Positions 8,670 through 17,494 are shown, counted from the stretch's first letter. The stretch is DNA of 55,019 nucleotides from Trichocoleus sp. FACHB-40 (GCF_014695915.1 NZ_JACJPF010000051.1:1-55019); one strand, 5' to 3'. Notes: generated by a model not told the origin, from the sequence alone. Translations and numbers: made by a program.

Positions 8670-9335
8670 TTACTCTGTCCGTTTCAACAAAATACCCTTC
8701 AGTCCCGCAGCTTTTGCTCCCTGATAATCTTCCTGATGACTGTCGCCAATGTGCCATACGTCCTCAGCTTTTGCCTGATGTTTTTGCAACGCGACGGCGA
8801 AAATCTTTGGATCGGGTTTAGCAGCACCAACCTCAGAGCAAATAGTTACGGAAGTGAAATATTGTATCAAATTTAAAGATTGCAAAACCGAATAAATCCG
8901 AGAATCGAAATTTGACACCACACCCAGTTCAATTCCCATGTTGCGCCACTTTTCCAAGGATGTAGGGACATCTGAATAAACAAACCAAGGTTCAGGGGTG
9001 GAAAAGTGGTTGTAGAGTTCGTCAAAAAAACTGGCGAAATTGGAAAACTTTTCGAGAACACCTGCTTTGTGAAAAGTGGAAAGCGCGATCGCACGCCACC
9101 AATCAGACTCGCAATCGGGAATTTTTTGGGGTTCTGTACCTGGAAACACTGGCGGCGGCGAAGCTTTAAAACTCTCATAGAATGCTTTTTGCAAGTCTTC
9201 TGGCGACGCTTCCACACCAAACCGACGCGCGATCGTGCCATACACCTCGCCTATACTACCCCGCACCCCAAACATAGTGCCAACAGCATCGACAAAAATC
9301 ACTTTGGGACGCTTCCGGCTATTTTCGTGTTCCAT
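8670..9335 (-). CDS. HAD-IA family hydrolase
   Basis: A 221-residue HAD-superfamily protein. Motif I is V-D-A-V-G-T (Asp16 as nucleophile) and the C-terminal motif IV reads H-I-G-D-S-H-Q-E-D-Y-Q-G-A, with a K-P-D-P motif III and a helical cap between. The second Asp of the usual DxD (general acid/base) is Val18, a substitution shared by a group of plant and cyanobacterial HADs that I remember reading DAVGT. Phosphatase activity on a small phosphorylated metabolite is possible, but the variant motif makes it uncertain. The gene stands alone between the convergent S66 peptidase gene and a long non-coding stretch. Confidence 0.75.
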   Translation of the reverse strand: MEHENSRKRPKVIFVDAVGTMFGVRGSIGEVYGTIARRFGVEASPEDLQKAFYESFKASPPPVFPGTEPQKIPDCESDWWRAIALSTFHKAGVLEKFSNFASFFDELYNHFSTPEPWFVYSDVPTSLEKWRNMGIELGVVSNFDSRIYSVLQSLNLIQYFTSVTICSEVGAAKPDPKIFAVALQKHQAKAEDVWHIGDSHQEDYQGAKAAGLKGILLKRTE

Positions 9336-10048
9336 CTCTAGATTGCAAACCCTACAACACCACCCAGTATATTCATTATCATCTCATCGAGCGTATCCCA
9401 AGAGGAAGCTCTAAACTGCCTATTCAGAATGAAGCCATAGCGCGATCGCAAGATATTAAGGCAAACTCATTGAGGTTTCCGAGTAAACAAACGCACCCGA
9501 TGATAAAAATTAGATTTTGCCACCAGTTAAAGCTTCTCCAGGTATTTTGATAACTTGGCAAATAGTCAATCAAAATGCTCTAGGCGATTCAGCCAAAACC
9601 AAGAGTAAAGGATGACATTTTTATCAATCATCTATTTTATCCGAGTTTCAAATATCGAATAATTATAATTGTACTTAAATAAACTTTTTGTTCTTTATTG
9701 CTTCTAATTTAATTAATATAAAAATAAACAATAACCCAAAGCCTATAATAACTAAAAACAGCTTAGGAAATACCGCTAAATACAACCCTATAAAAAATGC
9801 GGGCTATAAAAGCAATAACTAATTTTCTTAGAAAATTTAAGCATTTTTTGCTGATTAATAAGCAAGGCAAAATGTGGTGGTTAATACCCACCTGATAACT
9901 ATAACAATTCAAGGCTTGCTAGGATACATTTGTAGGGACATGGCAATGCCATGTCCCTACAAAACGTCGCAATTTTCTATATTTTCTTGGATTGTATGAA
10001 ACCACCTTGCTTGTGAACATCCAACCGGGGCTTGGTAGTTGGTGAAAG
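9336..10048. other. 713-bp intergenic region without a supported gene
   Basis: AT-rich spacer between two minus-strand genes. No tRNA or credible ORF was found. One short plus-strand open stretch near 9517-9615 has protein-like composition but an in-frame stop upstream and no ribosome binding site. The right part holds a palindromic dispersed repeat (see 9902-9963). Confidence 0.6.
9902..9963 (-). repeat. Dispersed palindromic repeat, copy A
   Basis: The core palindrome GGGACATGGCAATGCCATG continues into TCCC; its arms 9929-9945 and 9947-9963 are exact complements around one central A. The left flank (AACAATTCAAGG...GATACAT) matches the flanks of copies at 19292-19354 and 54839-54898. Probably a REP-like or MITE-like element; its stem-loop could also stop transcription. 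Confidence 0.75.
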
Positions 10049-11242
10049 CTACTTAGACAAAAAATCAACCAAAGGTTGAGTAATCCAATTCAAACCGACT
10101 TTCAGCTGATGATTTAGTGATGGCATCCGATACAGATAGGCAAGACGGCGGAGAATGTAAGCCGGAGTACCATCCAGTTTGATTCCCAAACCTGTCAGCG
10201 TGGCGTTATCGGTTCCCAACGTCATCATCTCCCCTAATTGCTGATAGCGGAAGGGAAGCAAAGGACGACCGCTCAGCGATGCCCAAATATTCCAGGCGGC
10301 AAAATCAGACTGCTGGAACGCAGACTGAGCTGTTGCGGGGATAGCTTGTCCCGTGACATCGTGACAATCGGCAAGGTCGCCGAGAGCAAAGATATCTGGA
10401 TGGTCAACCAGTTGCAGAGTCGGCGTAGTAGTCAATTGACCGCGTTGATTTTGTTTGACAGGGAGGCTTCGCACCGCATCCGCCATGCCCACTCCCACCG
10501 TCCACAGCACCAAATCCACCGGAATCGGGTCTACCTGTCCTTTATACACCAGCGAGATTGTCGTCGGTGACATCGACTCAACCGACGTATCCAAATCAAT
10601 CCAAACACCTCGGTCTTCCAAAGCTTTCCGCGCTGCATCCCGGTTAAAGTCGGTTGAAGTTCGCAGAATCATATCGCTTAGTTCAATCAAGCGTATCCTA
10701 CCGCGATCGCCAAGACGGTCAGCCAACTTACAAGCCAACTCTACCCCGCAGTAACCAGCACCCGCGATCGCTATGCGAATCTTATCAGCTTCCGACTCTT
10801 CCAAAATTCTCAGGCGTTCTTCCAGACGATAGGCATCAGCCATAGTGCGGAAACCAAAAGCATACTCAGCAGCTCCCGGTACCATGTCTAGGAGAGTTTC
10901 CCCACCCAACGCCAAGACCAAGCGATCGTAGGCAAAATCTTGACCATCGTGCAAATGTACTAGATGTTCCTCGATATCAATTCCAGCCACGACACCCTGA
11001 CAGAAGCGTATACCCGTGTTAGCCAGAATTTCTTGAAACGGCGGGGCAATTTCCCAGGTTTGCAGTTCCCCGGTAAGCAGTTCATACAGTAGGGGCGTGA
11101 ACAAAAAGCGGTCATCCCGATCGACTAAGACAATTTCGGGACGTTCCGACCTTTCCCACGGCAGTTCGCTCAAGCGCAGAGCGGTATAAAGACCACCAAA
11201 GCCGCCACCGAGTATACAAATACGTGCAGGTTGCTGGGTCAT
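10049..11242 (-). CDS. ndbB: Type II NAD(P)H:quinone oxidoreductase (NdbB-like)
   Basis: Two-dinucleotide-binding-domain flavoprotein of about 397 residues. The N-terminal FAD motif is L-G-G-G-F-G-G-L-Y, the second NAD(P)H-binding Rossmann motif is I-A-G-A-G-Y-C-G-V-E-L, and the FAD-closing motif is I-F-A-L-G-D-L-A-D. The segment R-F-L-F-T-P-L-L-Y-E-L fits the NDH-2 family, closest in my memory to Synechocystis NdbB/plant NDC1, reported to reduce demethylphylloquinone for vitamin K1 synthesis. Membrane-peripheral, single subunit. The ATG at 11242 is used; a GTG six codons upstream is possible. The exact NDH-2 subgroup is inferred, so the symbol is tentative. Confidence 0.75.
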   Translation of the reverse strand: MTQQPARICILGGGFGGLYTALRLSELPWERSERPEIVLVDRDDRFLFTPLLYELLTGELQTWEIAPPFQEILANTGIRFCQGVVAGIDIEEHLVHLHDGQDFAYDRLVLALGGETLLDMVPGAAEYAFGFRTMADAYRLEERLRILEESEADKIRIAIAGAGYCGVELACKLADRLGDRGRIRLIELSDMILRTSTDFNRDAARKALEDRGVWIDLDTSVESMSPTTISLVYKGQVDPIPVDLVLWTVGVGMADAVRSLPVKQNQRGQLTTTPTLQLVDHPDIFALGDLADCHDVTGQAIPATAQSAFQQSDFAAWNIWASLSGRPLLPFRYQQLGEMMTLGTDNATLTGLGIKLDGTPAYILRRLAYLYRMPSLNHQLKVGLNWITQPLVDFLSK

Positions 11243-11420
11243 AGTTGGATGCGCGGACACTTCTAGCTGGGCAACTACTTTCAGTCTACTGATTCTGCCG
11301 TTCTATAGCCATCAGCCAGCGATCTAAATATTTCCCCTCTGGAGTTCATCTAATTGTGTCAGCCGTCTCACATTCGACGAATGGCGATTTCGTCTTTTTG
11401 AAGGAGAGTAAATGCGCCGC

Positions 11421-11789
11421 TCATTCTTGACTCCCCTGTTCCGGTCGAAACTCTGCGATCGCTTCTATCTTACCCACAATATTACTGTTGAACTGGGGCA
11501 AATCCTTAGCAGGTATCCAATACTCCTGATGTTGAGAACTCCCTACAGTCTGCACCTCGTACCGCGCCATAAATTCCGTTTTCACCTGAATGGTGACTTA
11601 GCCAACATAGCCAGAAGCTGCGTCTTTGGTGTTCCAATCTCTAGCAATTTGCACAGCATACGCCTCCGTTAGTACCGGATAAAAGATTGGTTGATAGGGA
11701 AGTCGAGGCGGAAACGCAGTGTAGCCGCTTTCTGCGATCAAATACCATCTCTTTTTGTCCAACCGGACGAAATAGCACTGTAGTCTCAT
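11421..11789 (-). pseudogene. Small cyanobacterial protein gene broken by an in-frame stop
   Basis: From the ATG at 11789 the frame reads 63 codons (M-R-L-Q-C-Y-F-V-R-L ... A-S-G-Y-V-G), hits TAA at 11598-11600, and continues in the same frame for 58 further protein-like codons (V-T-I-Q-V-K-T-E-F ... S-S-Q-H-Q-E-Y-W-I-P) to a TGA at 11421-11423. The whole is 123 codons, and the joined sequence resembles a conserved cyanobacterial family of unknown function that I recall as uninterrupted. The simplest explanation is a TAC/TAT (Tyr) to TAA nonsense mutation. Sequencing error or read-through remain possible. The N-terminal part lacks a visible ribosome binding site. Confidence 0.7.
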
Positions 11790-11894
11790 TCATGTGTCAA
11801 TCTCAGGATTAATTCCCATTACACGTAATTGTTCAGCTAAACGTTCAGCTCGTTGTTGTTTAGCTGCCTCTTCTTCAGGGCTTGGAACTAACAT
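11790..11894 (-). pseudogene. Remnant resembling the C-terminus of a Uma2-family (DUF820) protein
   Basis: A 34-codon stretch reading M-L-V-P-S-P-E-E-E-A-A-K-Q-Q-R-A, then a charged helix ending L-R-V-M-G-I-N-P-E. This matches the typical C-terminal coiled tail of cyanobacterial Uma2 nucleases, with no catalytic domain upstream (an in-frame TAA occurs five codons before the ATG). It ends one base before the ATG of the broken gene at 11789. Probably a decayed gene end; a genuine tiny gene is less likely. Confidence 0.5.
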
Positions 11895-11910
11895 CCCCTT
11901 AAATCCTTAC

Positions 11911-13647
11911 TTACCAAGTGACGCGATCGCGTAATTTTTCCAACAAACTTGGGCCAACTCCTGGCACTCGATCCAAATCTTGTAACGATGTAAAAGGTTT
12001 CTGCTGACGCGCCTCAATAATCCGCCCAGCTAGCTTTGGCCCAACACCCGGCAAAGCCTCTATTTCTTCTTTACTTGCCCTATTGAGGTTGACTTTTTGA
12101 GAAATTTGATTTTTGCTTTTTTCAGATATTTTAGAAGCTGGAATCATTCCAGTCTTTCCCTCACCTCCAACTCCTCTCCCGTTTTGGGAGAGGGGAGAAG
12201 GAGTTACAATGGGTTGCGCTCCTGAAGCATTTTTTACCGGACGACATTGTTTTTCCTGAGCATTTATTTTTTGTAAAATCCTATCAGGAACACCCAACAG
12301 TGCATTAGCATAAAGACGCTCAAACTCGCGATTGTAATGAGCCGCAACCGTCTGGCTTTGAATTACCAAAACCGTCTCATCATTGCCAGTATTTGCAGCA
12401 TCTGACCAATTGTGAGAACCTGTAATTACAGCTTTTCCATCCACAACCCCGAATTTATGATGCAATAAATCTCCCTTCGGTAGCAGTGGTACGCCAACAG
12501 TTTTAATTGGCTCTTGCCAAGGGCGATTCTCGGCTTCGTACTTGCAAGAATTACTCAAAGCAACCCCCATCATATCTAAAGCTTCGCTGTAGGGACGATA
12601 GATAAAATCTGGGTCAATTAAAGCGCGGATCTGCACGCCTTTTTGATGGTCGGCTTGCAAAATATTAACCAGACGCTGATCTGAAAAAACAAACAAAGCC
12701 AGATCAACAGATTGAGCAGATGTATTTAAGGTTTTGCCAATTAAGCCATTACTACTTTGAGTCCAAGGTTGTGTAGTGGAGGTTGGAGAAAACTGGACGG
12801 TGACAGTAGTATCTAAAAGGTTGACTTGTTGCGCTGGTCGAAATGTCTTTTTGACACCAAACTTACTATCAGGTTTGCCTCCTGGCCCATCTCCCCACAT
12901 TAAGTTAAACTCTTGGGTAAAAATGGATGCCACTTCAGGACTATCAATTTTTAGTAAGTTATTAGCATTTCCCAAACTGCTAGGTGCGGAAAAATCTCCA
13001 TGAATGTCGCTAGAAGTGAAATTTGCTGAAGTAACAATTACATTTGTGCCATCAACAACGACAAATTTGTGGTGCATCAGGTTGCTGCCTTTGGAACCGT
13101 CAGCAGTATCATCAATGATGGGAATACCAGCGTTGCGTAAAATTACCAAGGCATCTCCTTGATTAATTTCCGCACTCGTGAGTTGATTATCGGCGTTTCG
13201 GTCTACTAGCTGGCGAAACTCGTTATAACGTTGGCGTTCTCTTGGCGGTAGTTTCGCCACCTCAGCAGCGGTAAAACTACTCAAAGGGCGACTGTAGATA
13301 TTTTCCAAAATCACCCGCACTTTCACGCCCGCCTGCTTGCGTTCCACCAACGCAGAGGCAATTTTAGGTAAGCGCAACTCCTGTACCGCTACATCGACTG
13401 TGGATTTAGCAGAAGCGATCGCATCCACAATATGATGCTCTAAGTCATCTCCCGGTCGTTTTTGCAGTCGGTAAGGCTCAATGTATTCTGATGTAGCCGC
13501 GTGGTTGAAGTATACCTGAACAAACGGATCTTGAGGCAGGGGCTTAAGGATGGGATTTTGCGACTGCACCCGCCCACACGCGGCGAGAGTCAGCGAGAGG
13601 AGGAATACACACCCCAAACGGATTTTAGTCAGGGAAAAGAGATTCAC
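11911..13647 (-). CDS. Phospholipase D-like lipoprotein with EF-hand loop and C-terminal HhH domain
   Basis: Two HKD catalytic motifs, H-H-K-F-V-V-V-D with S-A-N-F-T, and H-H-K-F-G-V-V-D with S-H-N-W-S, form the usual two-lobed PLD phosphodiesterase. Inside the first lobe D-R-N-A-D-N-Q-L-T-S-A-E matches a canonical EF-hand calcium loop. The C-terminus holds a ComEA-like double helix-hairpin-helix (V-N-L-N-R-A-S; A-L-P-G-V-G; R-V-P-G-V-G), suggesting DNA binding. The GTG at 13647 is preferred over one at 13719 because it puts the lipobox L-T-L-A-A-C at residue 24. Between the PLD and HhH parts an in-frame palindromic repeat encodes P-L-S-Q-N-G-R-G-V-G-G-E-G. Likely an extracytoplasmic nuclease acting on DNA; phospholipid cleavage is the alternative. 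Confidence 0.85.
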   Translation of the reverse strand: MNLFSLTKIRLGCVFLLSLTLAACGRVQSQNPILKPLPQDPFVQVYFNHAATSEYIEPYRLQKRPGDDLEHHIVDAIASAKSTVDVAVQELRLPKIASALVERKQAGVKVRVILENIYSRPLSSFTAAEVAKLPPRERQRYNEFRQLVDRNADNQLTSAEINQGDALVILRNAGIPIIDDTADGSKGSNLMHHKFVVVDGTNVIVTSANFTSSDIHGDFSAPSSLGNANNLLKIDSPEVASIFTQEFNLMWGDGPGGKPDSKFGVKKTFRPAQQVNLLDTTVTVQFSPTSTTQPWTQSSNGLIGKTLNTSAQSVDLALFVFSDQRLVNILQADHQKGVQIRALIDPDFIYRPYSEALDMMGVALSNSCKYEAENRPWQEPIKTVGVPLLPKGDLLHHKFGVVDGKAVITGSHNWSDAANTGNDETVLVIQSQTVAAHYNREFERLYANALLGVPDRILQKINAQEKQCRPVKNASGAQPIVTPSPLSQNGRGVGGEGKTGMIPASKISEKSKNQISQKVNLNRASKEEIEALPGVGPKLAGRIIEARQQKPFTSLQDLDRVPGVGPSLLEKLRDRVTW

Positions 13648-13921
13648 GGTGAGATGTTGGCTAACAGGCCGCAGTTTTATTACGTCGTGAAAACATAATT
13701 TTCGCTCATCCACCCACACAATAAACTCACCTATTAAAAGGTTTCATAACTTTTTGACCCAAAAAACGAAAACCGTTCTCAGAAACTCGCCCTTCTTGCA
13801 TTAACATAAACTGCAAGCGGATAAAATTCATATTTTGTCCAACCGCCTTCACGGCGGAGAGTTTCCACAGGGTAGCAGCATTGTGGGGGTGGGGTGCCAA
13901 AAGCCACGCCACTATTTTTTT

Positions 13922-14302
13922 ATGACAACAAGAAAAAAGACTTTTCCGTGCGGTCACAAGGGCTATGGGCAAATCTGTCATCGGTGCGCCTCTGAACGCG
14001 CCACTTGGGTTCAAAAAAAACAGGAAAAACAGCAGTGGGAGGAAACCTTCGCCAACGACCCCATTGATTTGAGACACCTTCCAGCTCATTTGGTGGTAAA
14101 GGCGCGTACCATCATTGCTAGATTGGAAAATACCCGGAACTATACAGAATTTAAGGGAAAGCGGCTACGCCACAACCGCACAATCATCAGTATTCCCTTA
14201 AGCCGCGACTACCGGATGATTTGCCGCGACTGCGGTAGCAGACTGGTACCGGAAGAAGTTATGTCCCACGAAGAATATAACGTCTGCAAACCGGGCGGAT
14301 AG
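13922..14302 (+). CDS. Small zinc-ribbon-like protein with possible RelE-like fold, unknown function
   Basis: A 126-residue protein starting at the ATG at 13922 (the upstream open frame is not protein-like). N-terminal C-G-H-K-G-Y-G-Q-I-C-H-R-C and C-terminal I-C-R-D-C-G give two putative metal-binding clusters. The middle (N-R-T-I-I-S-I-P-L-S-R-D-Y-R-M-I-C) has the strand-rich pattern seen in RelE/ParE-type folds. No antitoxin-like partner is adjacent. It lies 77 bases upstream of the cysteine desulfurase gene on the same strand, so co-expression is possible. Function not assigned. Confidence 0.65.
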   Translation: MTTRKKTFPCGHKGYGQICHRCASERATWVQKKQEKQQWEETFANDPIDLRHLPAHLVVKARTIIARLENTRNYTEFKGKRLRHNRTIISIPLSRDYRMICRDCGSRLVPEEVMSHEEYNVCKPGG

Positions 14303-14379
14303 AGTCTGGTTAACTGTTCGTTGTTCAGGCTTTTGGCGCTATATGCTGAAAGTGTAGGAAGCCTGTCGCTTGAGCAACC

Positions 14380-15534
14380 ATGCAAGTTTACCTGGATTAT
14401 AGTGCCACCACGCCCACTCGCCCGGAGGCGATCGCTACCATGCAGCAAGTTCTTACCCAACATTGGGGGAATCCTTCTAGCTTGCATGAGTGGGGACAAC
14501 GGGCAGCAACCGAACTAGAACAAGCAAGAATGCAGGTTGCGGGATTAATTAACGCACCTTCCTCAGAGTCGATTATCTTCACTTCTGGCGGCACTGAGGC
14601 AGACAATTTGGCAATTATGGGGGTTGCCCGCAGCTATAGATCGCCTCAGCATATGATTATCTCCAGCATTGAGCATTCAGCTGTGGCAGAACCAGCGCGG
14701 TTACTGGAATTATGGGGTTGGGAGGTGACGCGCTTGCCAGTGGATACTAAAGGCAGAGTGAATCCCAGAGATTTAGAATTAGCGCTACAACCCAATACAG
14801 TCTTGGTTTCAGTAATTTACGGTCAAAGCGAAGTTGGTACGCTACAACCGATTGCAGAACTTTCACAAATTGCCCGTTCCCAAGGCGTTCTGTTCCACAC
14901 CGATGCTGTGCAGGTGGCTGGACGGTTGCCCATAGATGTGCAGCAGCTACCCGTGGATATGCTATCTCTCTCCAGCCATAAAATTTATGGCCCTCAAGGT
15001 GTTGGGGCGCTTTATGTGCGTCCTGGTGTGGAGTTAGTACCTTTGTTGTGGGGTGGCGGACAAGAATTAAAGTTGCGTTCCGGGACGCAGGCTGTACCAA
15101 TTATTGCTGGTTTTGGTGTGGCAGCAGAACTGGCAGCGCAAGAATTGGCAACGGAAACATCAAGATTGGTAAAATTACGCGATCGCCTCTTCTCCCTCTT
15201 ATCTGACAGCCCCCACCTCATACCCACTGGCGACAGACTGCATCGCCTACCCCATCACGTCAGCTTCACCGTCACTGGGGGAATCACCGGAAAGACCCTC
15301 GTGCGCCAGATGAACCTCGCTGGAATTGCCATCAGTGCTGGCGCAGCCTGTAACAGCGGTAAACTCAGCCCTAGCCCCGTGCTGCTGGCAATGGGCTACA
15401 GCGATGCAGCTGCTTTAGGAGGAATTCGGCTCACTCTGGGACGCGATACCACCGAAGCTGAGGTAGACTGGGCGGCGATGGTGCTAAAGCAAGTTTTGGA
15501 AAGATTGATGCCCTTAGCCTTAGCTAAGTGTTAA
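14380..15534 (+). CDS. Cysteine desulfurase (NifS/IscS-like)
   Basis: Class V aminotransferase-fold PLP enzyme of 384 residues. Seen: Y-L-D-Y-S-A-T-T-P at the N-terminus, S-G-G-T-E-A-D-N (69-76), I-E-H-S (His99), D175, the PLP Schiff-base S-S-H-K-I-Y-G-P (Lys201), R-S-G-T-Q, and the persulfide-forming Cys324 in S-A-G-A-A-C-N-S-G. It removes sulfur from L-cysteine and passes it to Fe-S scaffold or thiolation proteins in the cytoplasm. No scaffold gene (iscU/sufU/nifU) is next to it. Cyanobacteria carry several paralogues, so I give no symbol. Confidence 0.92.
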   Translation: MQVYLDYSATTPTRPEAIATMQQVLTQHWGNPSSLHEWGQRAATELEQARMQVAGLINAPSSESIIFTSGGTEADNLAIMGVARSYRSPQHMIISSIEHSAVAEPARLLELWGWEVTRLPVDTKGRVNPRDLELALQPNTVLVSVIYGQSEVGTLQPIAELSQIARSQGVLFHTDAVQVAGRLPIDVQQLPVDMLSLSSHKIYGPQGVGALYVRPGVELVPLLWGGGQELKLRSGTQAVPIIAGFGVAAELAAQELATETSRLVKLRDRLFSLLSDSPHLIPTGDRLHRLPHHVSFTVTGGITGKTLVRQMNLAGIAISAGAACNSGKLSPSPVLLAMGYSDAAALGGIRLTLGRDTTEAEVDWAAMVLKQVLERLMPLALAKC

Positions 15535-15564
15535 ATGAAACATATCATAAATTGAAAATTACCT

Positions 15565-16884
15565 ATGGCATTCACAATAGAACAACCTTCAAATTCCTAC
15601 CTACACATTGAAGGAGATATTCCGCTTGACATAACTGAAGGAACATTTATTTCTGTTACGAGAAAGCCTCCTCTAAAAATTAACTCCCTTGGTTTTCAAC
15701 CAGCAAAAACCATTCCAGAAATTCCCCGCTGGTTTTTGCAGAAGTATGCCACCATGCCTGTAACTGTACTAGAGCCATTCGCGGGTTCTGGCACTACGAT
15801 AATTGAAGCTTTAAAACATGGCTCGTCCGTTTATTGGCTAGACTATAATCCTCTCAGCCGCTTAATTTGCCGCGTCAAAACAACTAATTTTTCACCTACA
15901 AAAGTTTTAGAGGAAACATCAAAAATAATTTCCGATGCTAAAGGTACTTTTAAAGTACCTGAAACTGTAAAATTTGCTAATAAAGATTTCTGGTTTCAAA
16001 AGCCAGTGCAAGAGGGTCTTGAAATCCTAAAAGAGCATATTCTGAAAGCTGAAACAAGGATTCAGCCCTTGCTTTGGCTGGCATTTGCGTCCACCGTCCG
16101 AAAAACATCAGATATGAACGATGGGATGCTGCTGGCGGCTCGACGTTCTCACATTGAGGAGATACCACAACGCGATCGCTCTGATGTTTTTAGATACTTT
16201 CAACACTATGTTGAGAAAGCCATTGATGCAGTTGTTGAATGGAATGCTGTTTATCAAAAAGTGCTGGATAATTCTCAAGAGTTAGATTTACAGGATGCCA
16301 AGAATATAACAGGCAGTTTTAAATGTGATGCAATTATAACCTCGCCTCCTTACATCAACGCCATAGATTATGTGTGGGCAGCAAAATTTGAGCTTCATTG
16401 GTTAGGAATGGTTAAAAGTGACGAAGATAGATTGAATTTATACTCTAGAGAGATTGGTACAGAAAGAATACCAAGAGAAGAATGTAAGGAACTTGGCGAA
16501 ACTGGGAATCAGCGTCTTGACAGTTTAATAGAAGATATCTACACAGGTAGAAAGTATAAAGCAACGCGAGGACAGAATGAACTGAGGGCGCGAGTAGTTT
16601 ACAAATACTTTATCGATATGAGAAAACACTTTGAAAGCTGTTTTTCCCATCTACATTCGCGGGGATATTACTGCTTTTCAATAGGTGATGTTAGCCGGAT
16701 TTGTGGAGTGGATATTCCAGTAGCTTCGATTTTAACAGAGTTAGCCTGTGAAGTGGGTTTTAGAGAGGAATTTCATTTTCATCTGCTATTAAAAAATCGC
16801 AGGCTGAATCTTCCTAGAAATGTAGACTGGGCTGGAACCATCAAACACGACACAACGGTAATTTTGGCAAAACCAACCTTATGA
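15565..16884 (+). CDS. Type II DNA methyltransferase (SPPY amino-methylase)
   Basis: SAM-dependent amino-methyltransferase of 439 residues. Motif I is E-P-F-A-G-S-G-T-T (70-78) and the catalytic motif IV is T-S-P-P-Y (259-263). The order is I before IV, with about 180 residues between that may include target recognition. The SPPY form is typical of N4-cytosine methylases but does not exclude N6-adenine. It overlaps the next gene by four bases (ATGA), and that gene encodes a putative nuclease, so the two make a compact restriction-modification operon in which the protective methylase is translated first. It starts 30 bases after the desulfurase stop. Confidence 0.88.
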   Translation: MAFTIEQPSNSYLHIEGDIPLDITEGTFISVTRKPPLKINSLGFQPAKTIPEIPRWFLQKYATMPVTVLEPFAGSGTTIIEALKHGSSVYWLDYNPLSRLICRVKTTNFSPTKVLEETSKIISDAKGTFKVPETVKFANKDFWFQKPVQEGLEILKEHILKAETRIQPLLWLAFASTVRKTSDMNDGMLLAARRSHIEEIPQRDRSDVFRYFQHYVEKAIDAVVEWNAVYQKVLDNSQELDLQDAKNITGSFKCDAIITSPPYINAIDYVWAAKFELHWLGMVKSDEDRLNLYSREIGTERIPREECKELGETGNQRLDSLIEDIYTGRKYKATRGQNELRARVVYKYFIDMRKHFESCFSHLHSRGYYCFSIGDVSRICGVDIPVASILTELACEVGFREEFHFHLLLKNRRLNLPRNVDWAGTIKHDTTVILAKPTL

Positions 16885-17441
16885 ACACTAATGAAATTCA
16901 GAATTCGTTAGAGAGGATAATACAACAGTACAGCCTGTCTTTTGCAGCAAAATTGTTCATTGAAGAATCTTTAGAAGAAGACGATTTGATGCTAGTGTTT
17001 GGCTTAACTCAAGCAATTAAAGCTGAAAATAAACAGTATTGGGGTAGAGAGTTGGGCAAGTGTTGGGAACGTATCGTAATTCAGCTGTGCAGACAAACTT
17101 GTGATAATTTTGGTACGGCAATTCGAGAAGGACAAGATGAGCTTTGCGATCTTGTGGTTGGACTGGATGCGATTGATACAAAATATAGGATTGGTTCTGG
17201 AGATTCAGGAACGTTGAAGAAGTTCAGACAATACGCAACTAGATTGCGTCAAATGGGGTATAACCCAGTATTCCTGATACTCAGAAATGATAGTTTGCCA
17301 CAAGCTATCAATGCTTGCAGGATGGGCGGTTGGACACTAAGAGTAGGTAGTGAGACTTACGACTACCTGCGTCAGGCTACGGGCTTCGACTTAGAATCGT
17401 GGTTGAAAGCAAGAAGCGATCGCTATAATATCAGACCCTAA
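16881..17441 (+). CDS. Putative type II restriction endonuclease (PD-(D/E)XK, ApaLI-like)
   Basis: A 186-residue protein translationally coupled to the methyltransferase (ATGA overlap). The core C-D-L-V-V-G-L-D-A-I-D-T-K-Y-R fits a PD-(D/E)XK active site, with an acidic residue (Asp90 or Glu87) followed by D99-x-K101. The following G-S-G-D-S-G-T-L-K-K-F and the Y-N-P-V-F-L-I-L-R segment resemble what I remember of the ApaLI family (recognition GTGCAC). Family identity and specificity are inferred. That it is the cognate nuclease rests mainly on the fold motif and the operon arrangement. No vsr or controller gene is seen. Confidence 0.65.
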   Translation: MNTNEIQNSLERIIQQYSLSFAAKLFIEESLEEDDLMLVFGLTQAIKAENKQYWGRELGKCWERIVIQLCRQTCDNFGTAIREGQDELCDLVVGLDAIDTKYRIGSGDSGTLKKFRQYATRLRQMGYNPVFLILRNDSLPQAINACRMGGWTLRVGSETYDYLRQATGFDLESWLKARSDRYNIRP

Positions 17442-17494
17442 ACCGACGCTACTTAACCTAACCTTAAGAAGTTAAAACGCAATTCCGATTGACT

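Noticed and set aside
9517-9615. Short plus-strand open stretch with protein-like composition in the 9.3-10 kb gap
   Set aside because: No start codon with a binding site and an in-frame stop just upstream; too short to call even a gene relic.
13727-14089. 120-codon minus-strand ORF upstream of the PLD gene, whose last 34 codons (from ATG at 13831) look somewhat protein-like
   Set aside because: It overlaps the Cys-cluster protein gene on the other strand for most of its length, lacks a clear ribosome binding site, and I recognise no family.
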